A stretch of DNA of 64,000 nt, taken from NCBI GenBank assembly GCA_026874595.1, contig CM049318.1, positions 15,667,741 to 15,731,740 of the forward strand, given 5' to 3'. Origin of the DNA: Sipunculus nudus (Eukaryota > Annelida > Sipuncula > Golfingiida > Sipunculidae). The position numbers and the translations under genes are program-made. This document shows positions 22,997 through 35,500 of this stretch, one piece after another (position 1 is the first letter of the stretch; each line of letters opens with the position of its first letter). The notes under the pieces were generated by a model. The model had not been told where the DNA came from and ran no database searches. It saw only the letters and a list, made by a program, of their open reading frames with translations.

Positions 22997-24640
22997 TTGT
23001 CAGACTGTCATAATAACCCCCAGGAATACTTCCATGAGAGTAAGCCCCGTTTCTCAAATTCCATTGCGTCCTGTCTTCATATTTGGGAGTCTAAACTTCA
23101 CAACGATCCTGACAGAGACTATCTAATAGATGGTATTAAAAACGGCTTGAATGTGATCGATCGTCTCCAAATGAGCCATGTCTAAACAAAAAATCACAAG
23201 TCCGCCAACAACCCGTCAACCCGAAATGCAGTCGAAAAACAGCTCCTTAAAGGGATAGCTGAGGGCCACTACTGTGTGTGTGATCCAAAATCTAAACCTA
23301 TTATCATTAGCCCTCTAGCCGCTGTGCCAAAGCCGGACAGCGATGATGTTGGAATAATTCATGACTGTAGTCTTCCTCATGGCCTGTCAGTAAACGGCTA
23401 TTGTTCCGTGATAGAGCCTTTCTCATTTGAAACGGTAGAAGACGCCTTACGTTTGGTTATAAATGGTTACTTCATGGCTAAAGTTGACTTAAAAAACGCT
23501 TATTGCTCTGTTCCTATCCATCCAAGTAATTACCAAGCCATGGGGATTAAATGGAAATTTCACAACAGCAACACCCATACCTATTTATATGACACACGTT
23601 TACCTTTCGGAAGCCGGAAGGCCCCAGGAATTTTTCATAGGTTAACACAATCGGTAAAAAGGATGATGGTTAACATGGGTTTTAACTCAATAGTGGTCTA
23701 CCTGGATGATTTCCTTATAGTAGCACCATCTCAGGCGGAGTGTATATTGGCTCAAAACAAACTAATTGAATTACTTAGGGACCTGGGTTTTGGGATCAGC
23801 TGGGGAAAGGTCTGCGGACCATCTACTAAGCTAGTATTTCTCGGGGTTGAAATTGACAGCTCCATTAACCGGGTAGCACTCCCACAAAACAAGCTGAATG
23901 ATTTTAAACAAATGCTGCGCACATTCAGTTCGCGCAAACGCGCTTCGCTACGCCAGCTGCAAAGCCTCGCAGGCAAGCTATCCTGGGCGTCCTTGGTGGT
24001 GTCTGGTGGAAAAGTATTTTTGCGCCGCATACTAAATGAAATGGCCCTGTTAAGGAGACCAAATCAGCAGAGAATTATTTAAAGATATTCGCTGGTGGCT
24101 AGCTTATCTTGAGCGTTTTAATGGGAAGCGATATTTCTAGCCGAACCCATCGTATGTACATGTCTATCTGGATGCATCCAAGAAAGCGTCAGGAATATAT
24201 TTTAATAACGACTGGCAATATTTATTATGGGAAGCCGATTGGCCTAAAGTCGCTGGCCTGCATATTAATTATAAAGAAGTGCTCTCATTGATAGCTGCAG
24301 CCAGGACGTGGGGACATCGGTTGAAGGGCCACACAGTGGTTGTGCACACGGACAGCATGTGTGCCCTAGGCATGCTTAACAAAAGGCTCCACAAGAAATA
24401 CGCTGGTAATGCATTATCTAAGGCAGCTCTTCTGGCTGTCAGCTAAATTTGAATATCAAATAAAGCCCATTCATGTCCCTGGTCGTTTACATGACTTGCC
24501 AGATGCTATCTCCAGGCTTCATCAGCCTGGCCAGATCATGCGACTAGCATCTCTGCTATACCCATTTACCCCTCCTCAGATTGCAGTCATTAATCTTTTG
24601 TGTCACTGGCATAAACACATGTCAAAGGCAGCTCTCGTAT
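22997..24640 (+). pseudogene. Ngaro reverse transcriptase and RNase H
   Basis: One frame runs 22997-24082 with a single in-frame TAA at 23183. It has the DIRS-type RT signature LPFGSRKAPGIFHRLT near 23605 and the catalytic YLDDFLIV near 23700, a YxDD box with both aspartates. The N-terminal part (ESKLHNDPDRDYLIDGI, LLKGIAEGHY) is the usual pre-RT region. A base change in frame near 24080 moves RNase H into another frame, with VYLDASKKASGIYF near 24160 and VVVHTDSMCALGML near 24340. A further shift near 24410 leads into HVPGRLHDLPDAISR. In the family this enzyme copies element RNA into DNA. Here it is interrupted but with its key motifs intact. Confidence 0.85.
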
Positions 24641-24671
24641 CGCTCTATCCACAGGTGCAGCGGCTGCCCGC

Positions 24672-25618
24672 TTGGTTACAGACCTGGACAAGGAAGTAGC
24701 TGTGTACTGCTCGGCCACCTTTGCTGCCTCCATTAAGACCACCTACAGCTCCCAACGGCGAGCCTACATTAAATTCTGTTTATCTCTTGGGATTCCCCAA
24801 GCACCTATAACAAATCACAACCTATGCAGATATGCGGCGTATCTAGCTCGCACCTGTAGGCGCAGCACAATTAAGTAGTACCTGAATATCATTCGATTAT
24901 TACACTTGGAGGCAGGCCTAGAGAACCCGCTTAAGGATAACTGGTTTTTACGCTCTGTATTGCTTGGTATCAAAAGGATAAAAGGGGACAAGGTAACCCA
25001 AAAATTGCCAATTACCCCTGACATATTGCTGTCTATCAAAATTGAGCTGAATTGGTCTAAACCTTCTGATGTCTCCTCTTGGGCAATATGCCTTGTGGCG
25101 TTCTTCGGTCTCTTCCGTAAGGGTAACCTTCTCTTAAAAAATCTAAATGACTTTGATCATACCAAACACTTAACAAGAGATGATTTTCTGGTTACAAATT
25201 TTGGGCTGATAATCCGCGTGAGGCATTCAAAAACGATTCAATTCCAACAACGCAAACTGTATGTTCCGCTCTCTAAGATCCATAACCACCCTCTCTGCCA
25301 GGTTACAGCTGTGCTTAACTCCTTCAGAGTGTCCCCTTTGACCAGTCAGCTCGCTCCTGTCTTTACTATGACGCGGGCTCATTTCTACAATAAATTATCT
25401 TCAACCCTCGGATTGCTCGGATACGACTCCTCCCGTTATTCTGGCCACAGCTTTCGGAGAGGGGGCGCCCATCGTGGGCCCTGGAGTGCCGGCTCTCCTC
25501 GGATGTTATTCAAATGCTGGGAGACTGGCGGAGTTCAGCATACCAACGTTATCTTAACCTACCTCTCCAAACACATATCAAATACTATAAACTGATGGGA
25601 GACAAACTCCCATCATAA
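24672..25618 (+). pseudogene. Ngaro tyrosine recombinase
   Basis: An N-terminal SAM-like segment (SQRRAYIKFCLSLGI) leads to one in-frame TAG at 24876, then the same frame continues through the catalytic domain. The first catalytic Arg sits in AFFGLFRKGNLL (near 25110). The HxxR box is HSFRRGGA (near 25446). The frame is lost at a G/C run near 25470. The nucleophile region (MLGDWRSSAYQRYLNLP) follows in another frame, with a stop at 25616. The enzyme integrates the circular DNA intermediate without target duplication. All catalytic residues are still readable across frames, so the loss is recent relative to the gag decay. Confidence 0.82.
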
Positions 25619-25672
25619 ATAATGTGCTACATTATAATTCATTAAATTTCTAAGAATTTAACTATATCAGGG

Positions 25673-25829
25673 ATTGGGGGGTTTTCTAATAAAAAACGTT
25701 ATATGTGTTTGATATTGTCTGATCGATGATGGGTAGCCAGAGCGCTACGGGTGTGTATTGATTAAACCCTCATTTCCCAAATATACTACTGACTTGCTTT
25801 ATGACTCAGTGAACAGTTGGAGGTGTAAA
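25673..25829 (+). repeat. Ngaro B1 repeat
   Basis: Begins ATTGGGGGGTTTTCTAAT and ends GAACAGTTGGAGGTGTAAA, matched by B2 at 26714-26869 with scattered substitutions. It joins A2 directly at 25829/25830, reproducing the junction expected in a circular intermediate. Confidence 0.9.
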
Positions 25830-25997
25830 GTAAACATTCATTCCGTGAATGTGTTTTTACGCTCAACGGTGATAGGCCGCGACACTCCCCCTTGCTTACT
25901 TAATAAATATGCATAAGCCCGCCAAATTTGAACCGGGCGCTAGGGCCCGCCTTGTGCAGTCAGTCAGCAGCACGCGGCCTAGCGAAACAGCAGCTTC
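25830..25997 (+). repeat. Ngaro A2 repeat
   Basis: 168-bp direct copy of A1 with the same terminal hairpin. Similarity to A1 stops abruptly after CAGCTTC. Confidence 0.9.
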
Positions 25998-26713
25998 CCC
26001 TCCCGCCCTACCCCCCTGCTGTGATCTTTTATCTGTCCATACGATATTTACCTTGGTGTTCACCGCGCTGACTCTCTGGGTGTGTGCCTGCTTTGGTTTT
26101 ATTGACATTTATAATCAGTTTGAGGCCCAACTGTGCTCGTAATTATGATTATTAATTATTGAGAGGTCTGAAGGATAATGTTAAATCGCTTCAATATAGC
26201 TGTCTAGAACATACGAATATTTTGTACTCTGCCTGAGGCTGTTATATGTAATTATCTACAGATGTTTCACATGCAGATATACATGTAATAATGAGATGTC
26301 CTGCTGGTAAAACGCCTCCGCAGTTGAATCCTAGCAGGTATCGATTTCTATAACACTGCTCTTATGGACACTCATACTCTTGTTTTTGTATGCTATTATC
26401 ATAGGTAAATGCCACTTCAGTATTTATATGTATACACACGTGAATTACTCTGGAGAGAATAATACTTAATTACATACGCCTCCCTCCCTTTCTGGTGAAG
26501 ATCGTTTTCTTGCGTCATGCATCGCGCTATAATGATATGACCGGTTTAATACTTGTCAAGCAATGTACTGCATGCCTTTGCGTCATATACAGCATCAAGT
26601 AGCATAATATTACATACACAATGTATTGCAACTTGTCCCCAGAACTTAAGGGACGTAGAATGCCTTAGTATTCTTTTTGTAGTTAATCAGAGCACTACAG
26701 CTGCTGCTCATGA
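25998..26713 (+). other. A2-B2 spacer
   Basis: 716 bp of sequence unique in this window between A2 and B2. A frame crossing A2 into the spacer (25909-26142) reads a hydrophobic stretch (TIFTLVFTALTLWVCACF) but includes repeat sequence and has no known relative. I do not call it a gene. A weak tRNA-like patch (GGTAAAACGCC, GTTGAATCC) sits near 26306-26335. Confidence 0.6.
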
Positions 26714-26869
26714 ATTGGGGGTTTTCTAATCAAAAACGTTAGATGGGTTAGATATTGTATGATCGATGATGGGTAGCCTGAGCGCTACGGGTGTGTATTG
26801 AATAAACCCTCATTTCCCAAATATACTACTGACTTGCCTTATGACTCGGTGAACAGTTGGAAGTGTAAA
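26714..26869 (+). repeat. Ngaro B2 repeat (right end)
   Basis: Direct copy of B1 ending AGTGTAAA, after which the R1 host sequence AAGCTGAGAGAGGC resumes. The uninterrupted R1 counterpart is at about 35170-35190. Confidence 0.88.
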
Positions 26870-28892
26870 AAGCTGAGAGAGGCTAAAATTATGAGTTTTT
26901 TGCCCATAAAAATGAAGGTCAATGAAGGTGGCACCACAAAATCTGCAACTTAAAATATGGGTCAGGTGAGAAACATTTGCACAATACTTGGTAATGCTAG
27001 CTTCTGTCATTTCTGAGATAACTATGTCAGTATGCCTACTTGGCCAAATGACTGTTCAAATTTGTTTAACTCCACTAAAATTAATCAAATGCAAACCATT
27101 GCCTCTGGGATCTTTTCTGTAAAATATTGAACAATTTGGCTGGACCGTTTACAAGAAGACTTTTAAAGGTTTTTCAGCTTTTCCCCCTATAAAATCTAAG
27201 TAAAAGCAGATAGCAAAAAATAAGCTGAATCCCACAAAATTTGATATGTGACAGATTATTGCATAAAATCTGGGGATGGTAGCTCCTGCTATTCTTATGG
27301 GAATAGCATATACAGATGACCAATGACCCCCGTACAAAAAATGGTCAATGCAGGTGGCACCACCAATACCTGAATTTCATATATGACTCATGTGACCAAC
27401 ACTGGCATAAAATTTGGTGATGATAGCGCTGGCCGTTTCTGAGATTGTCATTTTAGTATGCTTTTTTGGACAGATGACTAAGTTCAACTTCCTGTAATTC
27501 GGCCAAAATTCACCGAACTTGAACCATTTGAACAAACTTGAGAGAGATGGTATAAAAAATCATTTCTGTGAAGTAATGAACAAATTGGCTTGACCGTTTT
27601 GGAGGAGAAGATTTTTAAAGGTTTTTTTCAGCTTTTTCTCTATAAAATCTCTAAAAATGCAGATTTTTTCAGATTGCTAATTTTTGCATTAAATTTTATG
27701 ATGCTAGCTCCAGTCGCTTTCGAAATAGTATGTGTTAACGTATACCTGTAATTGTAAACATTGCCAGGCATGAGGAATATCTAAAATCATAAATCTACAT
27801 TTTTTTATAGTTTTTAAAAATAATTCTTCATTCTTGTCAATATTAACCATAGATAACCTGAAATTTAAATGTCTAGAGGCATGATGTAACAGATGCTGAT
27901 AAACTGGTTCCAGGCTAGATGTATCTGCTTGACACAGCTAACATATATGGCAATATGACTCAATTCAATCTTTATAATTCAGCCAAAATTCATTCTTTGG
28001 AACCATAAAAGACAATTATTGTAAGAATTATTCAGGGGATTATTCTTGTAAAACATTAAACAAATTGGCCTCAGTGGCGTCCGTCAAAAAACTTTTCGCA
28101 GGTTTATAACTCATATGGGAAAATAAAGCAAAATGGCTAAGTTTAGCTTCCCATAACACAGGCAAAAATCACTGAACCAAAACCATTTGATTAAACTTGA
28201 ATTATCAACATCTAAGGATAATTAATGTGCGAGATTTAAGAATTTGGCCCAGTGGTTTTCGAGAAGAAGATCTTTGTAGCCACTGAGCTAAAATGGGCTG
28301 TTATGGCAAATGACTAAATTCAGCTTCCCGTAACTCAGCCAAAAGTCACTGAACTGAGACCGTTTGAACAAACTTTAGAAAGCATTACGCTAGGATCATT
28401 TCTGTGCGATATTAAACAATTTGGCCACATGGTTTCAGAGGAGAAGTTTTTTGTAGTTGTAAGTGTGATATGGGCACTGATGACCCCCGTACAAAAAAGG
28501 CCGATGTAGGTGGCACCACCAATACCTGAATTTCAGATATGACCCATGTGACCAACATTGGCATAAAATTTGGTGATGATAGCTCCAGCCGTTTCTAAGA
28601 TTGTAATTTTAGTATGCTTTTTTGGACAGATGACTAAGTTCAACTAGCTCTAACTCTGCCAAAAATCACAGAACTTAAAACCATTTGAACAAAATTGAGA
28701 GAGATCATTCCAGTGATCATTTCTGTGAAATATTGGACAAATTGGCTGGACAGTTTCGGAGACGCAGATTTTTAAAGCTTTTTTAGCTTTTTCCCTATAA
28801 AATCTAAGAAAATGCAGTTAGAAAAAAAAATCCGATAGTTTTTAAGATGACTTATTATTTGCAAAAAATTTGGTGTTGCTAGCTCCCGCTAT

Positions 28893-31383
28893 TTTTAGCT
28901 CAGCTGACTATAAGTCATCTGAGCTATAGTCGTGGTCCTTTGTCCGTCGTCCGTCCGTCAGGCCGTCCGGCCGTCCGTCCGTTAACAGGGCACGTTTTAA
29001 AACCGTTGGACCTACTTATCCAAAATTCTGCATACCAATAGACGTCCCCAAAATCTCCTACTCTACCAAAAATTGGGTCATTAGGACTTCGTTCCTTTGA
29101 GATATTAAGGAAAAACCTCCGTTTTCCATAAAAAAGCCATTGTTACACTTCAAAGCTGCCTAATATCAAAACCACTGATCTATTTTTGATCATATTTATT
29201 ATTCATATTTTTCCATACATTTTCTGTGCACATACGTAAAATTAGGTTAGTATTGGGTATTATTTTGATGTTATGGGCCCAAATATAATGCAGTTTCTTA
29301 AAAATCAGGAAATATATTTGCTCACTTAACATGAGAATTGCTGAAGCTGGAGACTTTTTTTCAGGAATATAACTTTATTTAATCAAGATTCAATTGTTTA
29401 CCCAAAATTAGATCTGAATTTTGCAAATTTTTCAAGTTATTAGCATAAATAAAAAATCAGTACCTTAAATTTTGTCTGACTTTGGCAATGGCACGTTTTT
29501 TCCCTTTGAGCACTGTTGATTTAATTTTCACAGCATATATACATAAGGATTTAATCTTTAAAAATCTGAAATTTCAAAGGAATTGTTTGAGAAGAGTAGC
29601 TTTTTTCAAGTTTTCATACACCATGTCAAGTGTTGTTTACATCTGGCCCACCTAGTAATACAGTATTCACTTGCATTATGTAACCCACCCTAGGCAGCTT
29701 GCCTTGGCTTAGCTTGGCCACTACTAGCAGGCTTCCCCTCTGCCCTGCACTCCCACCCCAAGCTGGTGCATAAACTAGATGACTGTTATAATTTTCTGTA
29801 TTTTATTTTATTTTTGGCTATGCTACATTTTAGATTTTGTATTGTCACCAGAGTTACATTGATTAAAGTGCACATTTATTTGTGTCCACAAAGTGATGTA
29901 TTGCTATGAAAGTGTGGATGTTCATCAGAGTGCTCATTAAAGATTTTAATTTGTTTGACTTGTAACTCATGGTTGTATCAGTTGTTACATGATACTGGCT
30001 AAATAATCAAAATTTATATTGCTGATCCTTTATTTCAGTTCATAAAATTTAACATTCCCAACTCCAGTTTGCTCCTGGTATAATATATTGGGTGTTTTGA
30101 TCCTTGAATTAATTTTAACACATGTATTAGTTTCATAGTTGAGAATACTTTTCTTTTTTCCTGATACCATTTAAAAAAATAAAAATATTTAAATTTTTCC
30201 TGTTAGTGCTGTGGATTCAATTTTCACAGCATGTACACATTAGCATTTTATCTGTTAAAATCTGAAATTTGAAACTAATTGATCAAAAACTGTAGATTTT
30301 ATTCAAGTTTCCAGGTACCAAGTCTTCATTGTTTACATCAGGTCAGTATAATTCCTGTGTGTACATGCAAGGGTGTTGTAACTCTCACCATCCCCTTCTT
30401 CATCCCACTGATGCTTTGCTCCTTGGCACTGTGAACAATAGTTCTATGGCTATAGCATAAAATTTAATAATTAAAGAAAATATCTACAGAGAGATAGAGG
30501 CGTTGTAACTCTAATCATAACACAACACCCCCCCCCCCCCCCCATCAAGTCATTGCACCTATGGAGTGGGGATGCTATGGCAACTGTATACATATCATAA
30601 AATTGATAAAAAAGTTTACCAAATAAATTGGATCTCATCAGACTAATGTGTAAACTGTTGAACTGTCAACAGCTTATCAAAAATGTAACCAATGGAAAGG
30701 CATGGTCAGATCTCAAATATTATTTGCAACATTTTCTTCAATCATATAAACCAATCATGGCCCAAATCACCTCTTCCTCTCAAACTTTATCTACATTTCA
30801 TCATATTTTTAATATTTTAACCTTCTAGGTGGTTCAGTAATGTTGACCATTTGTCCATAGGTACCTATGTACACGCCAGAAATTATGTCAATATTGTGTA
30901 ATATGTAGACGTGAGGGTCATCAAAATAATGTACCTTGTCAAGACCGATCTTGTCAAGATATCATGTCATACAGTCACAAATTCATAAATCCCCTCATCA
31001 GCATAGTTTATCATTACCTTGTATCTGTCAAATTGAAAGCTTGCAGTTTTCCATACACTATAGATCCTTCAACAAATAGCCTTATCATCATTATACCAGT
31101 GCTTAGTACACTGTCATTGCATTCATATTTGCTCAAACAAATTGGTTTTTTCGACCCCTCCCTAATAAATAAAAAATAAACCACTATATTTTATTCCATA
31201 TTAATCCATCAGTCAGATTATTTCATATAACATTTACTCACATATTACATTATATTCCTTTATAAAATCCCAACATGACCATGATATTCATAAGCTTTTT
31301 CTACTCAATATAGTATAACAATGGTGACACATTTATAGTCCAATCATGATCAGCTGAGCGCCGTGACCCATGGGTCCCTTGTT
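28893..31383 (+). repeat. R2 repeat, forward full-length copy (2.5 kb)
   Basis: Starts TTTTAGCTCAGCTGACTATAAG, then AGTCATCTGAGCTATAG and CCGTCC-rich leader. Ends CAGCTGAGCGCCGTGACCC, then ATGGGTCCCTTGTT. The ends share the inverted core AGCTCAGCTGA / TCAGCTGAGC. It is inserted near the end of the inverted R1 copy, and the R1 fragment at 43.2 kb shows the same site empty. The interior is A+T-rich with a poly-C run at 30528-30543 and no coding frame of note. Confidence 0.8.
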
Positions 31384-31466
31384 GAGATAGCTATGGTTAA
31401 CGTACAGACGACGCACTACACACGACGGACGATGCTGCACCATCGCATAAGCTCACACGTTCACTA

Positions 31467-31821
31467 AAAAACCAGGAAAATTATTTAAAACTGCAATAAA
31501 CACATAATATTCATAACTTTATAGTTAATGTTAAGTTAATTATGTACAATATTGCACATGTTTATAATTGTGCTTGACTGGGTAAACAGTAAACACATAT
31601 GATATTCTTTGAGTTATTTAATGCTACAGCACCATGGGATATTAGTAGATTGATACCCTTTCAGGACTTCATATTAAAACGAATCCACCGTCCTTAATAT
31701 ACTCAGTAACCAGGAACCAGTAGCAGGTATAGCAGAATCCTTTTACAATAGCGAAACTGAAACATGAAGTTCAATACTTGCTATTTTAGAGAATTAATAA
31801 CACATCTCTATATTTTTTCAG
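31467..31821. other. Non-coding, A+T-rich
   Basis: No repeat family or gene recognised. The 3' end (TATTTTTTCAG) could act as the splice acceptor of the MULE-derived exon that follows. Confidence 0.4.
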
Positions 31822-32107
31822 CCACTTGCATGGTCCGCCCTACGTCGTGTTTATCCAGAAGTGTCTATGCATGGCTGCTCATTCCACTGGAGCCAAGCTG
31901 TCTTCCGCAAAGCCCAGAAGCTCGGAATGAAGGCAGCATACAATAAGTCAAGCGAGGTCCATAAGCACATCACATGAGGGAACAGTCCATCAACCCGCTG
32001 CTGGTACAGTTGATGGATTATGTTCAGAAGTGATTGGTGGAGTCAACGGTTTGGCCGCCGCAAGCTTAGTCTGTGTTCTCACTAACAACGACCTTCAAGG
32101 TTGGTGA
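31822..32107 (+). pseudogene. MULE-type transposase fragment
   Basis: After a TTTTTTCAG acceptor-like tract, the frame reads LAWSALRRVYPEVSMHGCSF, then HWSQAVFRKAQKLGM. This is the conserved GCxFHxxQAxxRK block of the MULE transposase domain (the second half of its catalytic core). TGA at 31975 ends this frame. In the next frame LLVQLMDYVQK appears (from about 32000), then a stop, ESTVWPPQA, a stop, and finally TNNDLQGW in a third frame. That order (LxxLxxYxxxxW...STVWPP...SVF...TNND) is the usual C-terminal stretch of these proteins. It could come from a MULE transposon or from a domesticated FLYWCH/MULE gene exon. Multiple frame breaks mark it as inactive. Confidence 0.68.
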
Positions 32108-32522
32108 ATTTCTTTTGAAACATGATGCTGATTAATAATATGCATGCATTACTGAAACGTCATAAATTGATATTTTAACCAATAAAATATATTTATAGTG
32201 TTCTGCAGGGATGTTCCAGCAGTCGTTAATATAGTACAATATTAAAATAGTCCGGTCATTAATCTGACAATTTTTTCTGAATACTATACTTAGGCAATGA
32301 ACAATGTTTTCACCCAGGGCCATCTGTCGGCAATCTTAACATGGACTCTCATGGTAAAAATAACGGCAAGGATATATAATATAAATTTGGCAAATTGATT
32401 CCACATGTAAATTGTAAGAACAAATAAACTTGAATTTTTAAATACAAGCCCTGCTTTTGCATCTTTAAGGTTCAAAACAGTATACATGGTTTGTTGCTAG
32501 ACAGAATACATCTGCATTTGGT
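32108..32522. other. No gene or repeat recognised
   Basis: A+T-rich sequence between the MULE relic and the next R2 copy. Short ORFs show no domain. Confidence 0.4.
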
Positions 32523-35500
32523 TTTTAGCTCAACTGACTAAAAGTCATCTGAGCTATAGCGATCACTCTTTGTCCGTCGTCTGTCCGGCCGCCCGGCTGT
32601 CTGGCCATCCGTTAAGAGGGTACAAATCGTAACTGCAAAATCTCCTTGGAAATCTGAAATTAGGTCCCTATTACACATATTCTCTGAGCTATGGGTCTTG
32701 TAAGTACCCCCCCCCCTAGAATAATAAAAAAAATTGATACAAAAGACCAAGTATCTGAATAACTACTGCATTGATCACCATGATTCTTTGCATGAATATT
32801 GATCATGGAGTGTGTCATCAGTTCCTACAAACTTGTGGTGCCATCTGTATTTTTTTTCTAATTTTACAATTTTTTTCTCTATTTCTGATCTCAAAAGAAA
32901 CTCATCTGTTAACAGGGCACAAATCTTAACCGCTGGACCTGGAATCTTCTGTCTTGATATAGAAGGTATTCCATGAAAAGTCTCTGTTTAAAAATTTAAT
33001 ACAAAAGCTCCAGTATCTGAACAACTTATGCATTGATCTTCATGATTCTGTGCATTCTTTTTGATCAGAGTTGTTCCATCAGTTCCTGCAAACTGGCACT
33101 ACTTATATTATTTAGCGAAACCTGTGAGTTTATGTGATGGTGTGCAGTCGTCCGGCTTCTGTCGTCCGTCGTCTGTACGTTAACCAATACTATCTTGAAA
33201 ATGGCAAGAGTTAGCATCACGAAATTTTACGCAAAAAATGAGTCACCTAAAAAACTCTATCGGATTTTGCTTATTTTTTGGCTAACTGCATTTTCTTAGA
33301 TTTTATAGAGAAAAAGCAAAAGAAGCTTTAAAAATCTTCTTCTCCGAAACTGTTCAGCCAAATTGTCCAATATTTCACAGAAATGATTCCTTGAACAATC
33401 TCTCTCAAGTTTGTTTGAATGGTTTAAGTTTGGTGATTTTTGGTTGAGTTATAGAAAGTTGAACTTAGTCATCTGTCCAAAAAGCATACTAAAATTACAA
33501 TCTCAGAAACGGCTGGAGCTATCATCACCAAATTTTATGCCAATGTTGTTAACATGAGTCATGTCTGAAATTGAGGTATAGGTGGCGCCACCTGCATCAG
33601 CCTTTATTAACTTTTTCTCTGAAATCATATGGCCAAATCGTTTAATATGGCACAGAAATGATCCTATGGTAGTGCTTTCTGAAGTTTGTTCAAATGGTTT
33701 TGGTTCAGTGATTTTTGTTATGGGAAGCTTAACTTTGCCATTTAGCTGTATTTTCCCGTATGAGTTATTAACCTGTAAAACGTTTTTTGACTGATGCCAC
33801 TGAGGCCGATTTGTTTAATATTTTACAAGAATAATCCCCTGAATAGTTCTTATAATAATTGTCTTAATGGTTCCAAAGAATGAATTTTAGCTGAATTATA
33901 AAGATTGAATTGAGTCATTTTACCATATATGTTAGCTGTGTGAAACAGATACATCTAGCCTGGCACCAGTTTATCAGCATCCGTTGCATCATGCCTCTAG
34001 ACATTTAGATTTCATGTTATCTATGATTAAAATTGACAAGAATGTTTTTTAAAAGCTTCTAAAAATGTAGATTTATGATTGTCGATATTCCTCATGCCTG
34101 GCAATGTTTACAATCACAGGTATACAGCTCTCTCTGGGTATATGGCTGTATCCATACTCAACTTAATTCAAGATTTTGCCATCAGTGAGATGTATCTGTA
34201 TTATAATTTTGCATTCAATATGCATCTGTAGTAATTTTTAGCGAACCTGTAAGCTAATGCGATGGTGTAGCAGCGTCTGTCGTCTGTACGTTAACCCATA
34301 CTATTTCGAAAATAACTGGAGCTAGCATCATGAAATTTAATGCAAAAAATTAGCCATCTGAAAAATTCTGCATTTTCTTAGATTTTATAGAGAAAAAGCT
34401 ATAAAACCTTTAAAATAGTCTCCAACGAAACGGTCAAGCCAAATTGTTCAATATTTCACAGAAATAATCTTTTATACCATCTCTCTCAAGTTTGTTGGAA
34501 TGGTTCAAGTTCAGTGAGTTTTGGCCAAGTTACAGGAAGTTGAACTTATAGTCATCTGTCCAAGAAAGCATACTAAAATGACAATCTCAGTAACGGCCAG
34601 AGCTATCATCACCAAATTTCATGCCAGTGTTGGTCACATGAGTCATATATGAAATTCAGGTATTGGTGGTGCCACCTGCATTGACCTTTTTTTGTACGGG
34701 GGTCATTGGTCATCTATACATTAACCCATAATTTCTCGGGAATAGCACGAGCTACCATCCCCAGATTTTATGCAATAATCCGTCACATATCAAATGTTGT
34801 GGGATTCAGTATATTTTTTGCTATTTGCATTCACTTTTTATAGGGAAAAAGCTGAAAAACTTTTAAAAGTCTTCTCCTTGTAAGCGGTCCAGCCAAATTG
34901 TTCAATATTTTACAGAAATGATCCCAGAGGCAAGCCCTCTCAAGTTTGTTCAAATGGTTCACATTTGATGAATTTTAGTGGAGTAATATGAATTTGAACA
35001 GTTATTTGACCAAGTAAGCATACTGACATAGTAATCTCAGAAATGACAGAAGCTAGCATTACCAAGTATTGTGCAAATGTTGGCAACATGACTCATATTT
35101 GAAGTTGCAGATTTTGTGGTGCCACCTACATTGACCTGTTTTTTATGGGCAAAACCTCAACATTTTAGCCTCTTTCAGCTTAAAATGTTCATGATGAAAC
35201 TTTCAAGTTGAATCGTTCAATATTTCAAAAGAATTATCCTAGGACATGGTTCTTTCAGTCATATCAGAAAAGCTTAAGTTGGTCTTATGGCCATTATTAT
35301 GTCTATTTCAAACTGAGGACTGCAAAACTGTTCTTCTACAAAATTATTGTTTCAATTATAACTTCTGCAACATTGCACAAAAATTATTCTTGGGTGGGCT
35401 TTGTTCAAGTTTGCTTGAATGATTTTGGCAGAATTATTGGACCTTTAACAATGAAAGGACTGCATTTTTTAGATTCTAGATATTTTGATAACAAATTAAT

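Larger units (their letters stand above)
21359..26869 (+). mobile_element. Ngaro-like tyrosine-recombinase retrotransposon (DIRS order)
   Basis: A 5.5-kb element with order A1 - gag - RT/RNase H - tyrosine recombinase - B1 - A2 - spacer - B2. A1 matches A2 and B1 matches B2 as direct repeats, the split-direct-repeat layout of Ngaro/PAT elements. Classical DIRS1 has inverted termini. There is little space between RNase H and recombinase, so the methyltransferase-like domain of many DIRS elements is absent, favouring Ngaro. In-frame stops and several frameshifts make this copy defective. The flanking R1 sequence joins cleanly with no evident target duplication, as expected for recombinase integration. 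Confidence 0.85.
17869..31466 (-). repeat. Inverted R1 copy carrying four nested insertions
   Basis: The left end is GGCCTACAGGCCTAATGCGAACCTGTG. The right end is CACCATCGCATAAGCTCACACG then TTCACTAAAAA, the reverse complement of the R1 start. R1 text is continuous when these blocks are removed: 18041-19341 (R2, inverted), 20030-20873 (hAT-type), 21359-26869 (Ngaro-like) and 28893-31383 (R2, forward). Without them the copy is about 3.4 kb, comparable with the forward copies at 7.6 and 33.1 kb. All four inserts are therefore younger than this R1 copy. Confidence 0.75.
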
